Assembly: GCA_910589155.1 (NCBI GenBank)
Contig: CAJURY010000007.1
Span: 30,360-94,359 of the forward strand
Direction of reading: 5' to 3'
Length of the DNA: 64,000 nucleotides
From: an uncultured Oscillospiraceae bacterium
Lineage (GTDB): Bacteria; Bacillota; Clostridia; Oscillospirales; Oscillospiraceae
Shown here: in pieces, positions 1 to 10,000 of the stretch
How the letters are laid out: every line of letters begins with the position of its first letter
How positions within the stretch are numbered: the first letter of the stretch is position 1
Translations under genes and position numbers: made by a program
Notes under the pieces: generated by a model
Seen by the model: the letters and a program-made list of their open reading frames with translations, nothing else
Database searches by the model: none
What the model was told of the DNA's origin: nothing

Positions 1-1
1 C

Positions 2-178
2 GGCTATTCCAAATATGAAACCGGCGAGAACGATATTCCAACGGCTATTTTGCTCCAGCTTTCCAGATATTATGAAGTTAGCGTGGATTATCTGCTGGGA
101 GAAACCAATGTCCCCAGCCGGTATCCCAGTATTCCCCGGCCATCAGGTAAACGAGCGGATGAACACGACGCTCCATAA
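2..178 (+). CDS. XRE-family transcriptional regulator, C-terminal end (partial)
   Basis: The reading frame is open from the window edge and ends at a TAA at 176-178, giving 58 residues of C-terminal sequence. It carries the signature of the last helices of a helix-turn-helix XRE/Cro domain: GYSKYETGENDIPTAILLQL followed by SRYYEVSVDYLLGET. That pattern (tyrosine, E-x-G, P-x-x-x-L, a predicted helix, then VDYLLG) is typical of small clostridial phage-repressor-like regulators. The DNA-recognition helix lies upstream of the window. What it regulates cannot be told from here. The tail after LLGET is short and basic with no recognisable sensor domain. Confidence 0.8.
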   Translation, partial: GYSKYETGENDIPTAILLQLSRYYEVSVDYLLGETNVPSRYPSIPRPSGKRADEHDAP

Positions 179-247
179 ATTTGCACTACACTCCTGAGAA
201 ATCCCATTTGCTTTTTTGATTCCTTTTCTTATAGATTCTCCTACGCC

Positions 248-688
248 TCACTTAACCCTTGCTTTTATTGGGGTATAGTAATCCATTTGCTCATACTCCA
301 TGATTTTTTGCGCAAGGGGGGAGGTAATGATATTTCCTAATTCCGAACGCGACAGATCGCGCTCAAACCCGTTTTGATCCAAGAACTTATCTACCTCCGC
401 GTTCATAAAATCCCTATCTGTTTTTTGGTCTATGTCGGTTGCAACGGCATAAAGACCGCCTGGAAAATTCAGGATTTCAAATTCCGGCGGAACCTCCATG
501 CCATCTTCATACAGATACAGCCATACAAAGCCGTCGCCTGCCCAATACAGGAAATCTCTTGGAAACAGGCCACGCTTCTGCGAAGAAAACCATGCTTCAA
601 ACCGGTTAAAATTTTCTGCTCCAAACATGCCAGTTCCCGACGAAACCATTTTGCATACAGGCATTTCATAAATTCTTATACTTTGCAC
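248..688 (-). CDS. GyrI-like small-molecule-binding domain protein
   Basis: This 146-residue protein appears to be a stand-alone GyrI/effector-binding fold like those at the C-terminus of AraC- and MerR-type regulators. Supporting signs are an aromatic-rich middle (FEAWFSSQKR, DFLYWAGDGFVWLYLYED), the FPGGLYAVAT strand, and the ending MEYEQMDYYTPIK, which closely matches the usual last strand of that fold. There is no DNA-binding domain, so it may be a free ligand-binding protein or a regulator that lost its HTH. The likely start is GTG at 688, with GGAGG about ten bases upstream. It stands alone on the minus strand, downstream of the tRNA pair. Family assignment is by pattern only. Confidence 0.6.
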   Translation of the reverse strand: MQSIRIYEMPVCKMVSSGTGMFGAENFNRFEAWFSSQKRGLFPRDFLYWAGDGFVWLYLYEDGMEVPPEFEILNFPGGLYAVATDIDQKTDRDFMNAEVDKFLDQNGFERDLSRSELGNIITSPLAQKIMEYEQMDYYTPIKARVK

Positions 689-720
689 TTTTCACTTTCC
701 TCCAATTGAAATTATTATAA

Positions 721-761
721 AAAAAGCACACTTTCATCTAATAGATAAAAGTGTGCTTTTT
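721..761 (-). terminator. intrinsic terminator of the tRNA pair
   Basis: Perfect 14-bp arms (721-734 and 748-761) contain GCACACTTT and its complement. On the minus strand the hairpin ends in TTTTT. It starts two bases after the encoded CCA of tRNA-Glu, as expected for the end of the tRNA transcript. Confidence 0.9.
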
Positions 762-762
762 G

Positions 763-837
763 TGGTGACCCGTACGGGAATCGAACCCATGTTACCGCCG
801 TGAAAGGGCGGTGTCTTAACCGCTTGACCAACGGGCC
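763..837 (-). tRNA. tRNA-Glu (anticodon TTC)
   Basis: Read on the minus strand, the sequence folds as a complete cloverleaf. The anticodon stem is CCGCC/GGCGG enclosing the loop CTTTCAC, so the anticodon is TTC. The T-loop is GGTTCGATTCC, and the 3' end CCA is encoded in the DNA (TGG at 763-765). It directly abuts tRNA-Met with no spacer, so the two are matured from one transcript. Confidence 0.95.
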
Positions 838-913
838 TGGTAGCGGCAATCTGATTCGAACAGATGACATACCGGGTATGAACCGGGTACTCTACCAGCT
901 GAGTTATGCCGCC
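838..913 (-). tRNA. tRNA-Met, elongator type (anticodon CAT)
   Basis: The acceptor stem GGCGGCA pairs with TGCCGCT, followed by an A discriminator and encoded CCA. The anticodon loop is TTCATAC (anticodon CAT), and the D-arm is ACTC/GAGT. One base pair at the end of the anticodon stem (position 27-43) appears mismatched. The acceptor stem pairs fully at position 1, which argues against an initiator tRNA. It is the first gene of a two-tRNA transcript with tRNA-Glu. Confidence 0.93.
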
Positions 914-954
914 ATTTTTCAGTTGAGTTTCCGTCATCCCCGGCAACGATTGAT

Positions 955-983
955 ATTATATACGATGATCTCCAATTTGTCAA
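955..983 (-). promoter_or_regulatory. sigma-A promoter of the tRNA-Met/Glu transcript
   Basis: On the minus strand, TTGACA (978-983) and TATAAT (955-960) are separated by exactly 17 bases. It is a full consensus promoter about 40 bases upstream of tRNA-Met, as expected for a highly expressed stable-RNA gene. Confidence 0.9.
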
Positions 984-1059
984 GTATTATTTTTACATTT
1001 TTCTGTTTATTTTTAAAAATTTTCGGACAGACTTTCTTATGACAAAAATGGAGGCGGCT

Positions 1060-1446
1060 ATGAACTGGAAAAAACGACTTTTGCTGGGCGCAATCGGCGG
1101 TATGGGCTACGTAGGGCTGGAACTCGTCTGGCGGGGACGAAGCCACTGGAGTATGTTTCTGGCCGGCGGCGCGTGCTTTTTGCTCGTCGGACATCTGGAA
1201 GAACTGCCCAAACCGGCGCGGCTTCCCTTCCAGATACTTTGGAGCGCAGGCATCATCACCATGGTGGAACTGGCGGCCGGACTGCTGGTCAACCGCAGCT
1301 ATGCTGTCGGGGATTACCGCAGTATGCCCGGAAATTTTCTGGGACAGATCTGCCTGCCCTACTGCTTTTTGTGGCTGCCTGTGAGCCTGCTTGCCATGAA
1401 AGCCTACCGTTATTTCAGCCGAAAACTCAAATATATTGCTGCTTGA
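1060..1446 (+). CDS. putative ABC-transporter type IV (CmpB-like) small membrane protein
   Basis: A 128-residue integral membrane protein with about four hydrophobic segments. The conserved glycine/proline pattern (SMFLAGGACFLLVGHLEELP, then a segment ending YCFLWLPVS) resembles the PF06541 family of putative ABC-transporter membrane proteins. The start chosen is ATG at 1060 (MNWKKRLLLG), because GGAGGCGG lies just upstream at 1050-1057. The longer in-frame ATG at 1039 has no ribosome site. The 3' end overlaps the convergent adenine deaminase gene by 20 bases. No partner ATPase is adjacent, so the function is unknown. Confidence 0.7.
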   Translation: MNWKKRLLLGAIGGMGYVGLELVWRGRSHWSMFLAGGACFLLVGHLEELPKPARLPFQILWSAGIITMVELAAGLLVNRSYAVGDYRSMPGNFLGQICLPYCFLWLPVSLLAMKAYRYFSRKLKYIAA

Positions 1447-3160
1447 TTACGTCCAGAACGCCTCTTGTGGTCAGCCGAAGCGCCGGGATCACCGGCAGCG
1501 ACAAAAAGGAAAGCGTCATAAACGGATCGATTTTTCTGCTGACTCCAAGAGCAAAGGCGGCTTCCTTTGCCTGTTCCAAAGCGTCGTTTACAGCCACCAA
1601 GGGCGCGTTGCTCATCAGTCCGGCAATTTCGAGCTGCACCTCAGCAGTGACAACGCCACCGTTCACAACCACAATTCCTCCGTGGAGCGCTGCCACGCGA
1701 TTGGCGGCCTCGGCCATATCCGCCTCGTTCTCCCCTACCACAATGATATTGTGGCTGTCGTGGGCGACAGAGGTCGCCACCGCGCCTTTTTGCAGGCCGT
1801 AGCCTTGTACATAGCCAATACCGATATGATGGGTGTTTTTATGCCGCTCAATCACCGCAATTTTCAGAATATCCTTTTCTGCCTCAATTTTTGACGCGTA
1901 GCCATTGTCGGTGGTGACAATCTGCCCCGGCACAAGTCCAAGCACTCCACGCAGTCTTTCGTCCGCAAAGTCCGCTTCCGTTAGATGCGCTACATGGAAG
2001 GTATCCGCCGCCCGCTTTTGCAGATACGGCTCAATTTCCGGCTCCGCAAAATCCGCGACCTGCCCGTTGCCATAGACAAGCTTTCCCTTTTTGTATACAG
2101 TCTCCACTTCAAAATCTTGCAGATTATTTACAACCGCGAAATCCGCCAAATAGCCCGGCGCAATCGCCCCGCGGTTATTCAAAAGGAAATACCGCGCCGC
2201 GTGATGGCAAGCCACCTGAATGGTGCGGATTGGGTTGGCGCCAAGAGAAATCGCTTTGCGGATAATAAAGTCGATGTGACCCTTTTCCAACAGGTCGCTG
2301 GGATGCTTATCGTCTGTGCAGAACATACAGCGGTCGTAGTAGTTTTCCGATAAAAGGGGCAGCAGCGCCTCCAGATTCTTAGCGGCGGTTCCCTCCCGGA
2401 TCATAATAAACTGCCCCCGGCGCAGCTTGGCCAAGGCGTCCTCCAAATCCGCGCACTCATGGTCGGAGTAAACCCCCGCCGCGATATAAGCGTCCAGCTC
2501 CTTGCCCGTCAGCCCCGGCGCGTGCCCGTCAATTTTCTTGTGATGCGTCTGGGACGCGACAATTTTCGCCACCGTATCCCCGTCCCCGCCTACAATGCCG
2601 GGATAATTCATCATTTCCGCTAGCCCCTGCACTCTGGGATGCTCAAAAAAGGAATCAATGGCTCGATAATCCAGATTCGCTCCAGCCTCGTCCAAAGGCG
2701 TAGCCGGTACGCAGCTTGGAATCATAAAACGTACGTCTATCGGAAGTCCCTGGGTGGCTTGCAGCATATAATCGATCCCGTCCGCACCCATGACATTGGC
2801 AATTTCATGTGGATCTGTAATGACCGTGGTCGTACCGTGGGGCAGTACCGCCCGGGCGAACTCCTTGGGAGACACCAGAGCGCTTTCCAAATGAATGTGC
2901 GCGTCCAAAAAACCGGGGCAGACAATTTTTCCGGTCATATCCGCTTCCTCGGTTCCTTGGTAGCTGCCCAAGCCCACAATCAGACCTTCTGCCACGGCGA
3001 TATCCGCTGTACGCAGTTCTCCGGAAAAAACATTTACATAAGCAGCGTTTTTGAGCACCAAGTCGGCTGGTTCCCTGCCCGCCGCGACGGAAATGATACG
3101 CTGCTTTTTTTGCAGCTTCCTGTTAATCTTTCCCGTATAGCTTTCCATGTAATTGCCCAT
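1427..3160 (-). CDS. ade: adenine deaminase
   Basis: Hydrolyses adenine to hypoxanthine and ammonia in purine salvage; cytoplasmic metal-dependent amidohydrolase. At 577 residues the length is typical. The metal-binding H-x-H motif is in GFLDAHIHLES (residues about 84-93), TDPHEIANV follows at about 116-124, and CTDDKHPSD lies in the barrel core. The C-terminal domain with VAHDSHNIIVVG is the Ade-specific extension. The start is ATG (MGNYMES) with GGAAGGGAG seven bases upstream; a TTG 18 bases earlier has no ribosome site. It is single-gene and convergent with the small membrane protein, and no purine riboswitch is visible upstream. Confidence 0.96.
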   Translation of the reverse strand: MGNYMESYTGKINRKLQKKQRIISVAAGREPADLVLKNAAYVNVFSGELRTADIAVAEGLIVGLGSYQGTEEADMTGKIVCPGFLDAHIHLESALVSPKEFARAVLPHGTTTVITDPHEIANVMGADGIDYMLQATQGLPIDVRFMIPSCVPATPLDEAGANLDYRAIDSFFEHPRVQGLAEMMNYPGIVGGDGDTVAKIVASQTHHKKIDGHAPGLTGKELDAYIAAGVYSDHECADLEDALAKLRRGQFIMIREGTAAKNLEALLPLLSENYYDRCMFCTDDKHPSDLLEKGHIDFIIRKAISLGANPIRTIQVACHHAARYFLLNNRGAIAPGYLADFAVVNNLQDFEVETVYKKGKLVYGNGQVADFAEPEIEPYLQKRAADTFHVAHLTEADFADERLRGVLGLVPGQIVTTDNGYASKIEAEKDILKIAVIERHKNTHHIGIGYVQGYGLQKGAVATSVAHDSHNIIVVGENEADMAEAANRVAALHGGIVVVNGGVVTAEVQLEIAGLMSNAPLVAVNDALEQAKEAAFALGVSRKIDPFMTLSFLSLPVIPALRLTTRGVLDVIKQQYI

Positions 3161-3256
3161 ATAGCAGCTCCCTTCCAAATTATATTGTCGATTATCATAC
3201 CATAGCGAAGCAGCGAAAGCAACAGGAAAAATGGCACAAAATTTCCTTAAAAAATT

Positions 3257-3691
3257 CTACATGCCAGAAGTAAGCCTGCGGCAGACCTCCGCCGCGTCCG
3301 GGCAGCCGTTGTGTATATGCAGATCAAAAGGCTCCTTATCAAAGCAGCCGTGTTTTTTCTCCAGCATGGCAGCTACCGGCGCGGGAAGCTTTCCGCCCAT
3401 ACGCGCTGCAAACCGCTCTTGAATCAACGCCAGATCCGCTGTCACCAAAATACGGACAGCTCCCTCCGGCAGCAGGGATAGCTGCTCTTTTTCCGCAATC
3501 AAATAAAGTATAGTTTCTCCATCAACCGCTGCTTTCAGCTTTTCTTGAAACAGCTTTTTCGCTTCCCCTTCGTTTTTCGCCAACCGCAGGTAATCCTTCC
3601 CACTGAAAATCTGCGCGCCGTATGCCTCTTTTAGGGCGTTTGCCAGAGTTGTTTTGCCTACGCAGCTTTCACCAATCAGCGTGAGTAACAT
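3257..3691 (-). CDS. small P-loop NTPase / kinase-like protein
   Basis: A 144-residue protein that begins with a Walker A loop (GESCVGKTT, residues 7-15) in the position seen in shikimate and adenylate kinases. The rest is short and charged. A plausible lid region contains an Arg run (ERFAARMGGK), and the C-terminal DLHIHNG strand resembles the last strand of nucleoside-kinase folds. It is preceded by AGGAGGG. The substrate cannot be told. It lies upstream of ade in the same direction, about 100 bases away, but co-transcription is not demonstrated. Confidence 0.65.
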   Translation of the reverse strand: MLLTLIGESCVGKTTLANALKEAYGAQIFSGKDYLRLAKNEGEAKKLFQEKLKAAVDGETILYLIAEKEQLSLLPEGAVRILVTADLALIQERFAARMGGKLPAPVAAMLEKKHGCFDKEPFDLHIHNGCPDAAEVCRRLTSGM

Positions 3692-3768
3692 TTCTTATTC
3701 CCTCCTAACTGGTTCAAATTAACCGGATTAAATCAATTTCCATTAGAGAATATCAATTAATATAGACC

Positions 3769-3803
3769 GAAGGGGTTGCCTCCTTTTCGGAGACACCCCC
3801 TTC
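3769..3803 (-). terminator. imperfect stem-loop after the protease/peptide unit
   Basis: GAAGGGGTTGCCTCC pairs with GGAGACACCCCCTTC at 13 of 15 positions, with a five-base loop. It sits downstream of the 42-aa peptide gene and upstream of the P-loop gene. There is no clear U-tract on the minus strand, so its terminator role is only likely. Confidence 0.45.
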
Positions 3804-3853
3804 TTTTCGTTGCACAATCTTACGATCTGCAATTGTTTGGCATCGCGAGCAAT

Positions 3854-3982
3854 TTAGTTCTTTCCGCCAATTGCAAAGGGATCCTGATTATCGTAGGACC
3901 AATCGCCGCCTTCTTCACCGGCGCCGCCGCCGATGTCCATGGGAGTGATCCAGCTATCTTTCTTGTTCAGAAACTTCATCAT
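3854..3982 (-). CDS. unrecognised 42-residue peptide gene downstream of the S8 protease
   Basis: A complete small reading frame begins with tandem ATG codons (MMKFLNKKDSW) preceded by AAAGGAAG at ideal spacing. It ends at TAA, 25 bases past the protease stop, so it is probably co-transcribed with the protease. The peptide has a basic N-terminus, then an acidic, glycine-rich stretch (IGGGAGEEGGDW) and ends DPFAIGGKN. It has no signal peptide, membrane segment or cysteine. I do not recognise the family. Its layout (short charged leader, Gly run, aromatic/acidic core) loosely recalls modified-peptide precursors, but no maturation enzyme is nearby. It could also be a small accessory protein of the protease. 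Confidence 0.5.
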   Translation of the reverse strand: MMKFLNKKDSWITPMDIGGGAGEEGGDWSYDNQDPFAIGGKN

Positions 3983-4007
3983 TTTTTCTTCCTTTCTTTT
4001 GAATTAT

Positions 4008-7000
4008 TTATTCCAACCCAGTCACATTGGAGTTTGCCTCCAAAAGCTTCTGAGCAGTGGAACCATATACGATGGTACCGTCCAGAGTGGTGTAGTAAGC
4101 ACGGGCGGAAACCGTCTTGCCTACGGGCATGTTGGTAACTAGCGCGTAGGAGATATAGCCGTCGGTACCGTCCTTGTACACACCGCCAAGACCCCCGTTG
4201 AAATCATTGGCTGTCTTGGGTGCGTTTGCGCTGAAGGGCGCTACGCTGATCCAGGCGTAAATGGTGGTCTTTTCCAGCTTTGCTACGTTCAGGCCATCAA
4301 TTTTGCCGCCGATGACGAGATTTTCATCGCTGGCAGACTTAGCGGTGGAGAGAACAAAGCCATAGTTGGCAAAAAGGTCGGCAGGAACGGTAGAGAGGGC
4401 GAACACCTTGGTGGCGCGGGAAGCATTGCTGGTGTAAGCAATGGTGGTATCCAAATAACCAGCATTCACATAGTAAGCATACAAGGTGTTGCCAATGGCA
4501 AGATCCTCCTGAGACGCTACATTGGCAGCCCAGTTGTCAAGGCCGTTCTGGGGTTCGGTGAACCAGCCGGCGAAGGCGTAGGTTACGCCGTCAACAGTCT
4601 TGCTAAGACAATCCAGAGAGGCTGCCAGTTCTTTGAGCGCTGCGCCTTCCAGCTCGTCCCCAGAGAGAACCGCAATCTGCTCTCCCGTAAGGCCGTCTAC
4701 AACTTGCAGTCCCTTTTGCGCAAAGGTCACTTCCAGTTCTTCCGCGCCGCCAGCCACATCGTTCACTTCTTCATAGTTGACTGTAACAACGCTGTTAACA
4801 GCCTCATTCACACGGAAGGTCAAAGTAACAACTGCGCTTTCCAGTTCGTCAAGACCCGCATAGGCAAAGCGCACACAGCCTGCTTCATTGGTATTTGCGG
4901 AAGTATAGGAAGCTGCGTCGGCGACAGAAAGAAGCGTCAGCTTTTCCGCGTCATAGTTTACAACCATTTGACCGTTTTGGGTTGCTGCCCCATGACCGGA
5001 AGCATCCTTGGGCGCAAGGGTTACGGTAACGGTGTTTTCGTCTTCCACAGTGATTTCAGACAAGGGCAACGCCGTTTCCCGTTTTGCGGTTTGCTTTTCC
5101 GCAATTGCGCTGTTCAGACTACCGGATGCTTCCTGCGCCTTATCTGTGCTTTCCGCCTGCAAGCTGGGTACAGCGGCGGATAGCGCCGTGGAGCAAACAG
5201 ACTCACTGGCTTCCCGCACTTCAAAACGCCCAGCAGACGCAATGTCCGCCGCGGAGTACAAACCGGAAATCGCCTTTGCGCCGGGTACGTTACCAATTTT
5301 CGCACCGCGCAGATCAGCGTCGGTCAGGTCAATGTAGAACAGTTCCGCTTTGTTGTCGGAATAGCCCACAATCAGCCCTTCGTTGCCGCCGCCAGCCATA
5401 TAAGTCATGGTGAGCGCGGTCATATCCGCAAACTGCAAATTGGTCTTGCCCACTACGCCGTAAGCCAGCTTATAGTCCAGAGGCTCCACCGCCGTGGGAT
5501 CATAGGTAACAAAAATCACAATGGTATACACCGTACCGTCCGCGCCAAGCGCCAGATACTCCTGGGCGGGATACTCTGTGCCTTCGTGGGTATAGGTGAT
5601 ATTGCCGGCATAGGCAATGGCCGCCAGATCCCGGAACTGATTGCTCATGGACCAGCCGGTAATCTTGCCTTCCGTGTAGTCCTTCAGGAAATAGATACCC
5701 TGATTGTGAGCAAGAAACAGAGGCATATCAAAAGCCATCAGTTCAACCACTTCGCCGCCCTCATCCGTGTACTGAAGCTGCATGGCTGGCGCGGTAGTCA
5801 CATCGTGGAACGTGTAGTTCGCCGCAATGCTGGTACCGAAAATCTCCAGATAATTTCTATCAGGATCCACCATGTACAAACTGCCGTCGCTGCGGAAGTT
5901 GGAATCAGAACCGAAAATCTTTCCGTTATGGGCGCCGGCGCCGGTAAAGGTCACATCAGAATGCGCAAGGGTCTCCGTCGTCATAGACAGCGTGCTGATG
6001 TTCGCCCACTGCGCGCCGCTGTCGGTGACTATCTGCGCACGAACTGTCGCGTCTACATCAACGCTTTCTTTGACGGTCACTTCGCAGGAAGCGGAAGCCG
6101 TTTCGCCGTTTTCATTGGTAGCGACGGAGGTTGCGGTAATGGTTGCCTTGCCGGGTGCAACCGCAATCACATAGCCGCTGGCGTCCACTGCGGCAACGGT
6201 GGGATCGCTGGAAGTCCACTGCACTTCCCCGCTGTAAGTGGTAGGCAGTACGCGGGCCTGCAAGGGGGTAATTTCCTTCACATAGGTGAGAAGCTGGGTC
6301 TGATCCAGACGAACGGTCAGTTCGCTGACTCTTTCATACTGGTACAAAGAGTGTACAGGGTTGTTATCCTTGCCAAAGGTGCCCAGCTTCGCCGTTTGCA
6401 GCTTCACAGGGTCGATGGCATACAGCTCCGTGGTATCGCCGCCCATGTACACGGATACCAACAGACAGCCAGTAGCTTCATCATAGATCATGGAAGCGTA
6501 TTCGCCGTCCGTCACCTTGGATACGCCCTCAAGCTGCAAATCCACATGACCCAAATCGTTGCGTTCAATGCGGTAGCTTTCGCCCTCGTCAATGGTAAAC
6601 ACGATAAACTGCCACAGTTCGCCGCTTTCCGTCAGGACAAAGTAGTATTCCGCCGGATTGTCATAGTGCAAGGTGTAATCGTAAGCGCCAGTCTTTTCAA
6701 AGGCAATGACCGCCATGGGATCGTTTTCATAGGTGGGCAGGCTGAAGTAATTCAGCGTACCATCCCAAGGACGAATGAGTTCAAAGAAGGTACCATGCTG
6801 GCTGATCGCCGCCACATAGTCGAACAGGTAGTCGCCATATTCATGATGCGGCGCGCTGGCGGCGTCCGCCCAGATCCAGTCTGCCGCAATTTCGCCACAG
6901 TTTGTCACTTCAAAGCTGTCCGGATCAATGGCATACATCTGGCTGCCGTCATGGGCGTAGATTTTACCCTCATGGAGCACGCCGCCCATGAGTCCACTGG

Positions 7001-10000
7001 GCGCGGAAGCAATCTTCTGCCAGCTTTCCGGCGCGTCTGTGTTGGCGTCCATCCAGCTATCCACGGCGAAAGCGCTGAAGGACACGGTATCCAAAGCGTT
7101 TACCGTTACTCTGCAAGTCGCTTGCAGGTTGGGGGAAGCGTTGGTGGTAGCGGTAATCACAGTCTTACCCGCGCCGGTGGCGGTAATCACACCGTTGTCC
7201 ACAGTGGCTACTGCCGGATCGGCGGTTGTCCAGGTAACGGACTTATCGCTGAGATTCCAAGGCAGAACCGTGGCGGCGAGGGCAACGTTGCTGCCCTTCA
7301 GCAAGGTCACGGAACCCGTGTTCAAAGTCAGGGCAGACGCGGTCTCGCTGGGGGGAATCTGCTCGCCGCTGCCGGTGGGCACGACATACAAGCCGGTTAA
7401 GCTCATGAAAATTCTGGAACCGTACTTAGGGTCGCGGTTGCCGGCGGAGGTAGAATTCACTCGTTCACCCTTGCCGGTTTGCGGATCAATGTACACAAGC
7501 TGATTGTCCGCGTTGCCTGCCGTGGAGCTTCTCACCGCAGTAGAGGCAAAAATCAGCTTTTTCAAATTGTTGTCCCAAGCCAAAGAACCGTTATACATAT
7601 TGCGGTAGCCGATCTGGCCGGTCTGGGTATCGTCAATGGGGGTAAGGTCGGTCAAAGCGCCGGACTTTACGTCCTCCAGCGTCCAGGTAAACAGGAAGGC
7701 GTTATTCTGGTTGCCGTAGTTCACGCTGTAGAAATTGCCTTCATCGTCAATAGCAAGCCGGGTCAGGTTCTTATAGCTGGCGTCGGCGGGAGCTTTTTCA
7801 TAAGTAACCGTCACCGTAAACGCCTGCGTCAGAGCACCAGTGCCAAGATCCACTGTGTAGAAAATGCCTCTGCTGCCAATGGCATACAGGGTCTTATTCT
7901 GGCGGTTGTAAGCAAGGTCGGTGATACCCGCGGAAGTACCGATGTTGCCAACGCGCTGGCAGTCCGCCCATTCGCCCTGTTCAGCCAGATAAATCCAGCC
8001 GTCCGCGCCTACAATGTAAACATAGCCGTTGACGTATTCCGCCGCGAGAACCTCGCAAGGCATAGCATCCAGACTTTCCATGCCGCCGAACTCGCTGATG
8101 GTGTAGTAATATACGCTGTCCGGGTCGAACTGCACACAGCGCGGACCCTTGCCGCCTACATAATTACAGCTTGTAAAGCCATAAATGTTGCCGGTATAGT
8201 TTTCCGGTTCTCCGCCGTAGTCCACCAGATAGGAGGTTTCATTGCCGGCATAGTCCGCAACCACCACCAGACAGGTCAGGCCAACGTTGGCGCCTTCCAG
8301 ATTCAGCGTAGTGGTGCTGGTTTCGCCGGCCTCGGTCTGCTCCGGCAGCGCCTGGGCATAGACCTTGCTGGTCTTTTTGTGGCGTACCTGTACGGAAGCG
8401 ACGTACTGGTTGTCGCTGGCGGTTACAATCAGGTTGCCCCGCTCGTCTTTTACAATAGAGGAAATCTCAGGCGCGGTGTCGTCCACCGTCAGCGTAGTGC
8501 GCATCACAGCGCCGCTGCCCAGCTTGCCGCCGGCATACAGTTCCTTCACGTTCTCGGCAGTCATGAGAGCGCCCTTCTCGTAATACTCCGGCACGGCCAC
8601 ATAGCATACCGTGATAGAGTCGCCTTCTTCCACGCCCAAGGTGGAAACGCGCTTATCCAAAATGTAGTTGGCGGTGGTACGCAGCCACATGGGCGTAGCG
8701 GCGGAGCTTGCGTAATACGCGCCGAAGTTCTGGGTGGAAACAGGGCCTTCATACAAAACGTTCCCCTGCTCATCCGTGATAAAGGCCAAAACCGCAGCGG
8801 CATTTCGAATCAGAGTCGCAGAATACTGATAAATCTTATCCGCGCTGTTGACGGCAACCCGGTGGGCGGGATAGGAAGCCTCCACCAGATAAGGGTTGCC
8901 GGTGACATAGGTATTGGTAGTCTCGCCACTGCGGCGGATAATCAGATTGTTGGTATTCACCGCGCCGGAATAGGGCTTCGTGGTATCGCCGTAGAGCTTG
9001 CCGGTGTAAGAGTTCTTCTCAAACATGGAAGGATCGGACCAGTTGCCATAGAAACCGTAAACAGGGATGGAATGGCTGGTGCCTTCCACGCCTTCCGCAG
9101 TGGGAAGCTGCTTGGCAAATACGTAGCCTTCCACATACGCACCCTTTTCATATTGGGCATTCAGCTCTGTTTTCTGCGCCTCGGTCAAGGTCAGGGTAAC
9201 TTCCACGTCTACCTTGCCGCTGGCGGGCAGCGTCACAAGGCCGGCGTTCAGCTTCTGAAGGAACAGCCTTGCGTCATAAGAAGTGATTTTGCCGTCGCCG
9301 CTGAGATCGGCAAGCTGGGCATTGGACAATTCGGCGCGAATGCCGGTGACATAGTCCAAAATCGCCTGCACGTCGGCGGTATTCACAAGACCGTCGCCGT
9401 TGAAATCCATCTGCAAAATCGCCGCGTCCAGCTCCACCGGTACGCCGTCTACCGTCCAATTTGCGCCAAAGAGCAAGGAAGCCGTGTCGGTATCCAGCCA
9501 GGTTTCGCCGTTTTCGGTGAACAGTCCTTGGGTGAATAACTCCGCAGACAGCATATACTGCTGGGCGTTCTCAGTGAGATTGCGCAGAGCAAAGCCGAAG
9601 GTATAGCTGCCGTCCCGCTTAGGGTCGTCTCCCAGCTCCGCCTTCACCTTGCCGTCTTTCCAGGAGGCAGTAGCGTTTTCCTGCATCTGGATATAAGACT
9701 GGGCGGAAACCGCCGCGCCCACATTGGCAAGACCCGCGCCCTGCCGCAGGACGGAATAGTAATTGCCTGTCTCCGCATTCATAATCGGAGCGGCTGTGGA
9801 CATCAAAAGACTTTGAGAAAGCGCGCGAACTGTCAGGTCGCTGTTTTCCCCAAGGCCGGTTTCTTCCAACCATTGGGCAACCAGCGCGCCCATGCCCGCC
9901 ACCTGAGGCGCGGCCATGGAAGTACCGGACATACTTTCATAAGCCGTACCGCCCGTCACCGCGCCGTTGACGGAGTAGATATTGCCGCCGGGAGCAGTGA

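Noticed and set aside
5586..9539. Two long plus-strand open frames (604 and 686 codons) opposite the first protease
   Set aside because: They lie antisense to a protein with intact catalytic motifs and domains, lack ribosome sites, and read as low-complexity Gly/His/Val sequence typical of antisense frames in GC-rich codon usage.
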